Assembly: GCA_027052755.1 (NCBI GenBank)
Contig: JALUEN010000199.1
Location: 1 to 9,138 of the forward strand
Direction: 5' to 3'
Source: a bacterium
GTDB lineage: Bacteria > DRYD01 > JALUEN01
Length of the DNA: 9,138 nucleotides
The notes under the pieces were generated by a model. That model was not told where the DNA came from. It did no database searches and saw only the letters and a program-made list of their open reading frames with translations. Positions 6,122-9,138 of the stretch are shown here, piece by piece (position 1 is the first letter of the stretch; each line of letters begins with the position of its first letter). Position numbers and translations under genes: made by a program.

Positions 6122-7222
6122 TTGAAGGTCTTGATAATAGGCCTAGGGGCTATTGGATCCCTTATGGCTTACGCTCTATCAAAGGATAAACTGATCTCTA
6201 GGATCGGCGTAGTGATAAAGGATCCAAGCGTAGCTCCGAAGCTCAGGAAAGAGGGAGTAAAATTCCACTTTGATCCTCCCCCCAAGGATCTCCCTGAACA
6301 CTATCGGGGGACTAGGAAGACGATAGATCCCTCTGTCAGGTACTTCATCCCTGATGATGATTTCTTCTCTGTTCAGCAAGCCTTGACGGAAGTTAGGGAC
6401 TGGGATATAATCGTCCTAGCTGTTAAAGCCTATGATGTGATCTTTCTAGCAAGGGATATCGCCAAGTTCTACAAGCCTAAGAAGAGCTACAGCCTTCTCC
6501 TAGTTCAGAACGGTTGGGGTACAGAGCTTGAGATACTGGAGATCTTTAAGCCTGAGGAGGTAATAGTTGCTAGCATTACGATCCCCGTAGAACATCTAGG
6601 ACCCTATTATTTTAAGGTGTATGACTACTCTAAGAAAGGAATAGCAATATCACCTGTCTCCTGGGAGAACAAGTTCATTAGAGATCTATATCTCGCTCTG
6701 AGGAAGTCAGGAACTAATATCCAGCTAACCAGGGACTGGAGAGCTCAGAAACTCTCTAAACTGCTACTGAACATAATAGCTAACGCTACATCAGCGATAA
6801 CTGGGCTCTTACCTAGCGAGCTGTTCACCCATAACGAGATAGTTGAGATAGAGAAGAGGCAGGTTAACGAGCTAATAACCGTCTTGAACAAGTTAAAGCT
6901 TCCGATAGTCTATCTTCCTGGTTACATGGTTCCCCTGATAGCTAGCGCTTTCAGGAGCCTCCCCGTTCCCATCTTAAAGACCATTCTTCTGAAAATGGGA
7001 TCTAAAGGTCGTGGAGAGAAAGCTCCGTCTCTTCTAGAGGATCTCAGGAGAGGCAAGAGGGAATCAGAGATAGATTGGTTAAATGGTGCGGTAGTGAAGT
7101 TAGCTAGCGAACTAGGTTTGAAAGCTCCTGTCAATGAGAAACTAACACAGCTAGTTAAGGAAGTTTACAACACTAGAAAGCATCTCTCAGTTGAGGAGTT
7201 AGCAGCTGCGATAAGTAGCTGA
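6122..7222 (+). CDS. Ketopantoate reductase-family (PanE/ApbA) NAD(P)-dependent oxidoreductase
   Basis: The family reduces 2-dehydropantoate to pantoate with NADPH in CoA synthesis, though many paralogues use other 2-oxo acids. The Rossmann motif GLGAIG (7-12) lies at the extreme N-terminus, so the TTG start is well supported, as is the GAGGAAGG (6111-6118) ahead of it. Next come VLAVKAYD (98-105) and LLVQNGWG (126-133). The catalytic helix has KLLLNIIANATSAITG, with Lys213, Asn217 and Asn221 in the family pattern. PSLLEDLRRGKRESEIDWLNG (302-322) with Glu316, followed by LGLKAPVN (331-338), is the C-terminal substrate-binding signature. At 366 residues it is about 60 longer than typical PanE. 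The extra length includes a charged insert at about 34-83 (rich in Pro/Asp/Lys) between the first beta-alpha unit and VKAYD. Because of that insert I name the family but not panE itself. It follows hypC after 22 bases. Confidence 0.88.
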   Translation: MKVLIIGLGAIGSLMAYALSKDKLISRIGVVIKDPSVAPKLRKEGVKFHFDPPPKDLPEHYRGTRKTIDPSVRYFIPDDDFFSVQQALTEVRDWDIIVLAVKAYDVIFLARDIAKFYKPKKSYSLLLVQNGWGTELEILEIFKPEEVIVASITIPVEHLGPYYFKVYDYSKKGIAISPVSWENKFIRDLYLALRKSGTNIQLTRDWRAQKLSKLLLNIIANATSAITGLLPSELFTHNEIVEIEKRQVNELITVLNKLKLPIVYLPGYMVPLIASAFRSLPVPILKTILLKMGSKGRGEKAPSLLEDLRRGKRESEIDWLNGAVVKLASELGLKAPVNEKLTQLVKEVYNTRKHLSVEELAAAISS

Positions 7223-7248
7223 TCAGATACCATCAGTGAAGGTTACGT

Positions 7249-7257
7249 AGGAGGTGA
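7249..7257 (+). promoter_or_regulatory. Full-length Shine-Dalgarno setting the start of the exported-protein gene
   Basis: AGGAGGTGA is a complete complement to the 16S rRNA 3' end, five bases before the ATG at 7263. An in-frame GTG at 7254 is embedded in this site and so is unlikely to be a start. Confidence 0.7.
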
Positions 7258-7262
7258 ACGCG

Positions 7263-8981
7263 ATGTCCCCTAAGAAAAACAGAGTTTTCTTCTTGCGCTC
7301 TTTATCCTTAATCTTACTCATCGCTCTGTCCCTGATATGGTCTCAGGTAAGTATATCAGAGGGCGCAAACCCACCAAAGGTTAAGGTTATGATCTTTGAA
7401 TTTCAGGATCTAACCAATACCGGAGCAGGCACTCCTATACCCCAGTACATAGTTAGGCTCCTAGGTTCAGATCCTAAATTTGAGGTTACCTTTGTCCCCC
7501 TATACAAGTTACCTAACCACTCACTTCAAGCGATGATGGAGTACGCTAAGAGCAACGGTTACCACTTCATAATAACAGGTAGAGTAACTGATTCAAATGT
7601 AACCTATCACAGCGCCAGCGTCCCTACACCATTCGGTGGAGTTAGCGTGAGAAGTGCAACTGCTACGGTGTCATTTCTTGCCTCACTGAAAACGGTTAAT
7701 GGAGAGACGATCATAGAGAAGAACTTCACAGGTTCAGAGACGGTCAGTAACGTAGGTGGTTGGGCTTGGACCAGCTGGGGATATGTAGATATCTATAGCG
7801 ACAGTTTCCTCAGCTCACCAATGGGCAAAGCACTAGATAAAGCTGCTAAGGAGATGGTGAAAGCAATATACAAGAAGTTACCTGACATCCAGAAGATAGC
7901 TTCTAGGTTCTCCAGTCCTACCTCTTCCAAGACTGAGCTACCTAACTCCTCAAGTCCCAAAAAATCAGATAAATACGAGATGGTGAAGGTATATGAGAAC
8001 GACTTCACCGGGGTCTCATTAGGGACCACCTTCATAAAAGGCGTAAAGCAGATGGATAACAGAGATAGGGTTTCCACTGAGGAGTGCGGAAATAACCTTA
8101 ACTGCCCTAGTCTATCCACCGGAAGAGGTTTAATCCTCAAACTTGAGCCACTTAAACCTCCCTTTGAGGTTAATTTTAAGATAGTAGCCAAAAAGAATTG
8201 GGGTAAATTAGCGGTAATTCATTTAGGAAAACATGAGTTAATTGAAGGACGATACACCTTAACTAAGGGGATAAGGGTAGAGTTTATAGATGTCTTTGAA
8301 TCTGGTGCTAGCGTTGTAGCTTACCTAGTTACTAAACAAGGGGATAGGATAGAAGATCTAAAGATCGCCTATAAGAACTTTAACTACATAAGGGCTAAGG
8401 AGGCCATGGGTAAGGTATTGCTAACGAAGAACAAGCTGAAGATATACGTTAATGGAGCAATAATCTTAGACGTGGACCTACCTGAGGAGGTTCTAGAGAG
8501 CCTTCCAAGGGAGTTTGAGGTATCTATTTCTGGAGATGGATCTCTTCTCAAGTACATATCCGTTAGCAAGCTAAAGGTGAAGAGGGAGAGCAAGGAGGTA
8601 GGTACTTCAACTGATAAGGTAAAGGACATAATCCTATCCTTGGAGAAGTTGGGAGGAGATGTGACCAGATCTAACGGCTACGTGGAGGTTAAGTTCAAGG
8701 AGTCAAGTCTCTTCTTAGGAGCTGCGAACCCTCAGCCTTCTGAGAGGTTTGAGGATATCTTGGATGCGATAGATGACTTGGTTATAGCTCTGGGAGCTGA
8801 GAGCGTTAAGGTGAAGCTTAGGACCAAGTACACCGCTAAGGCTCAGGAGGTTATCAGCAAGGAGAAGGCACTGATAAAGGATTACCTCACTGAGCTAGCA
8901 TCTGGCAATTATAAGGTGAAGGTCCTGAGAGGAACCTCTGCTCAAGAAAAAGGGACTGTTATATTTAAAATAAGGATTTAG
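7263..8981 (+). CDS. Exported multidomain protein: CsgG-like domain, beta-sandwich-like middle, possible degenerate OmpA-like end
   Basis: The 572-residue product has a basic N-terminus (SPKKNR) and a hydrophobic stretch at about 8-28, a probable Sec signal. No lipobox Cys follows, unlike classic CsgG lipoproteins. Residues 38-206 look CsgG/TolB-N-like: VKVMIFEFQDLTNTG, a helix ending at YAKSNGYHFIITGRVTD, strands around SVSFLASLKTVNGETI and a terminal amphipathic helix. A Ser/Pro/Lys linker (about 216-236) follows. Residues 243-439 read as alternating strands with YVNGAIILDVDLP, resembling a concanavalin-type (LamG/DUF1080-like) sandwich; Cys275 and Cys281 are the only two cysteines and could form a disulfide. 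Residues about 454-572 have the order of an OmpA/MotB-type domain (VEVKF..SSLFLG, a long helix, SVKVKLRT, SKEKALIKDYL) but lack its usual Asp and Arg. I infer an envelope role and cannot give a specific function. The ATG at 7263 is preferred over GTG 7254. The gene is 40 bases after the reductase and ends before a terminator. Confidence 0.85.
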   Translation: MSPKKNRVFFLRSLSLILLIALSLIWSQVSISEGANPPKVKVMIFEFQDLTNTGAGTPIPQYIVRLLGSDPKFEVTFVPLYKLPNHSLQAMMEYAKSNGYHFIITGRVTDSNVTYHSASVPTPFGGVSVRSATATVSFLASLKTVNGETIIEKNFTGSETVSNVGGWAWTSWGYVDIYSDSFLSSPMGKALDKAAKEMVKAIYKKLPDIQKIASRFSSPTSSKTELPNSSSPKKSDKYEMVKVYENDFTGVSLGTTFIKGVKQMDNRDRVSTEECGNNLNCPSLSTGRGLILKLEPLKPPFEVNFKIVAKKNWGKLAVIHLGKHELIEGRYTLTKGIRVEFIDVFESGASVVAYLVTKQGDRIEDLKIAYKNFNYIRAKEAMGKVLLTKNKLKIYVNGAIILDVDLPEEVLESLPREFEVSISGDGSLLKYISVSKLKVKRESKEVGTSTDKVKDIILSLEKLGGDVTRSNGYVEVKFKESSLFLGAANPQPSERFEDILDAIDDLVIALGAESVKVKLRTKYTAKAQEVISKEKALIKDYLTELASGNYKVKVLRGTSAQEKGTVIFKIRI

Positions 8982-9003
8982 GAGATCCTGAGAACGGGAG
9001 ATA

Positions 9004-9035
9004 AGAGGGGAGGGGTTTCCCTACCCTTTATTTTA
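9004..9035 (+). terminator. Intrinsic (rho-independent) terminator after the last gene
   Basis: AGAGGG (9004-9009) and AGGG (9011-9014) pair with CCCT (9019-9022) and CCCTTT (9024-9029), giving a GC-rich stem of about ten pairs with one G-A mismatch (9010/9023), one G-T wobble (9005/9028) and a four-base GTTT loop. The 3' arm continues into TTTATTTTAT (9027-9036). The location, 22 bases after the stop at 8981, suits an operon end. Confidence 0.72.
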
Positions 9036-9077
9036 TGGGGATATCATTTTAATAGGAGAGGAACCTAGAAAAGTAAG

Positions 9078-9106
9078 CTGAAAGTTAGCCTTTGTGCCTT
9101 TATAAA
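9078..9106 (+). promoter_or_regulatory. Candidate sigma-70-like promoter for a gene beyond the window
   Basis: CTGAAA (9078-9083) and TATAAA (9101-9106) are separated by 17 bases and match TTGACA at four and TATAAT at five of six positions. They lie downstream of the terminator. A purine-rich GGAAGGGGG (9122-9130) follows at ribosome-site distance from the window edge. The TTTATAAAAA stretch would also resemble an archaeal TATA box, so promoter class is not settled. Confidence 0.38.
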
Positions 9107-9138
9107 AAATCCAAGTGAGTTGGAAGGGGGATGTATCC

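Larger units (their letters stand above)
8982..9138. other. Terminal non-coding segment
   Basis: These 157 bases hold the terminator, then an A/T-rich stretch with the candidate promoter and a ribosome-site-like GGAAGGGGG at 9122-9130. An ATG at 9131 directly abuts that site, too close to be a convincing start; the true start is probably just beyond the edge. No RNA gene is evident. Confidence 0.5.

Noticed and set aside
7793..8191. 132-codon open frame on the - strand inside the exported-protein gene
   Set aside because: It is antisense to a coherent multidomain protein, with no family features of its own.
9131..9138. ATG at 9131 as the start of a ninth gene
   Set aside because: It abuts the purine run with no spacer and only two further codons are visible, so neither frame nor start can be supported.
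1..9138. CRISPR arrays, tRNA/rRNA genes, transposons, long direct or inverted repeats
   Set aside because: I looked for repeated spacers, cloverleaf elements, transposase motifs and terminal repeats and saw none; coding genes fill almost all of the window.

Overview
The window carries eight genes, all on the + strand and tightly packed; no gene on the - strand can be supported. Arg codons are almost all AGG/AGA, Ile is often ATA, the tetranucleotide CTAG is very frequent, starts are preceded by strong purine-rich ribosome binding sites, and proteins are rich in Lys/Glu/Arg. Together these suggest a thermophilic prokaryote of moderate GC. The presence of ComM, PncC (CinA C-terminal domain), a GH77 amylomaltase, a CsgG-like exported protein with a possible OmpA-like C-terminus, and a hairpin-plus-T-run terminator points to a bacterium, probably a diderm. 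The phylum cannot be fixed from this window. I infer a deep-branching thermophilic lineage.

Layout. (1) 33-656: unrecognised single-pass membrane protein with a Tyr/Arg/Gly-rich tail. (2) 677-2239: spermidine synthase-type aminopropyltransferase fused behind a multi-pass membrane domain. (3) 2268-3785: 4-alpha-glucanotransferase (MalQ). (4) 3782-5296: ComM-type Mg-chelatase-like AAA+ ATPase, overlapping malQ. (5) 5297-5797: stand-alone CinA C-terminal domain, PncC (NMN deamidase), starting directly after the comM stop. An 80-base gap follows. (6) 5878-6099: HypC, a [NiFe]-hydrogenase maturation chaperone. (7) 6122-7222: ketopantoate reductase-family (PanE/ApbA) oxidoreductase with a TTG start. 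(8) 7263-8981: secreted multidomain protein with a CsgG-like domain, a beta-sandwich-like middle and a possible degenerate OmpA-like end. A hairpin/T-run terminator at about 9004-9035 closes the run, and a candidate promoter near 9078-9106 may serve a gene beyond the window.

Genes 1-5 are so closely spaced (17 to 28 bases, overlap, or zero gap) that they probably form one transcript. Genes 6-8 form a second cluster after the 80-base gap. The functions are mixed: polyamine, glycogen/maltodextrin, DNA recombination, NAD salvage, hydrogenase maturation, pantothenate/CoA-type reduction and envelope. The grouping therefore looks like thermophile-style packing of housekeeping genes rather than one pathway. 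The least explained items are the Tyr/Arg/Gly-tailed membrane protein beside the membrane-fused aminopropyltransferase, and the CsgG/sandwich/OmpA-like exported protein. I see no tRNA, rRNA, CRISPR array, insertion sequence, phage gene or clear defence system.
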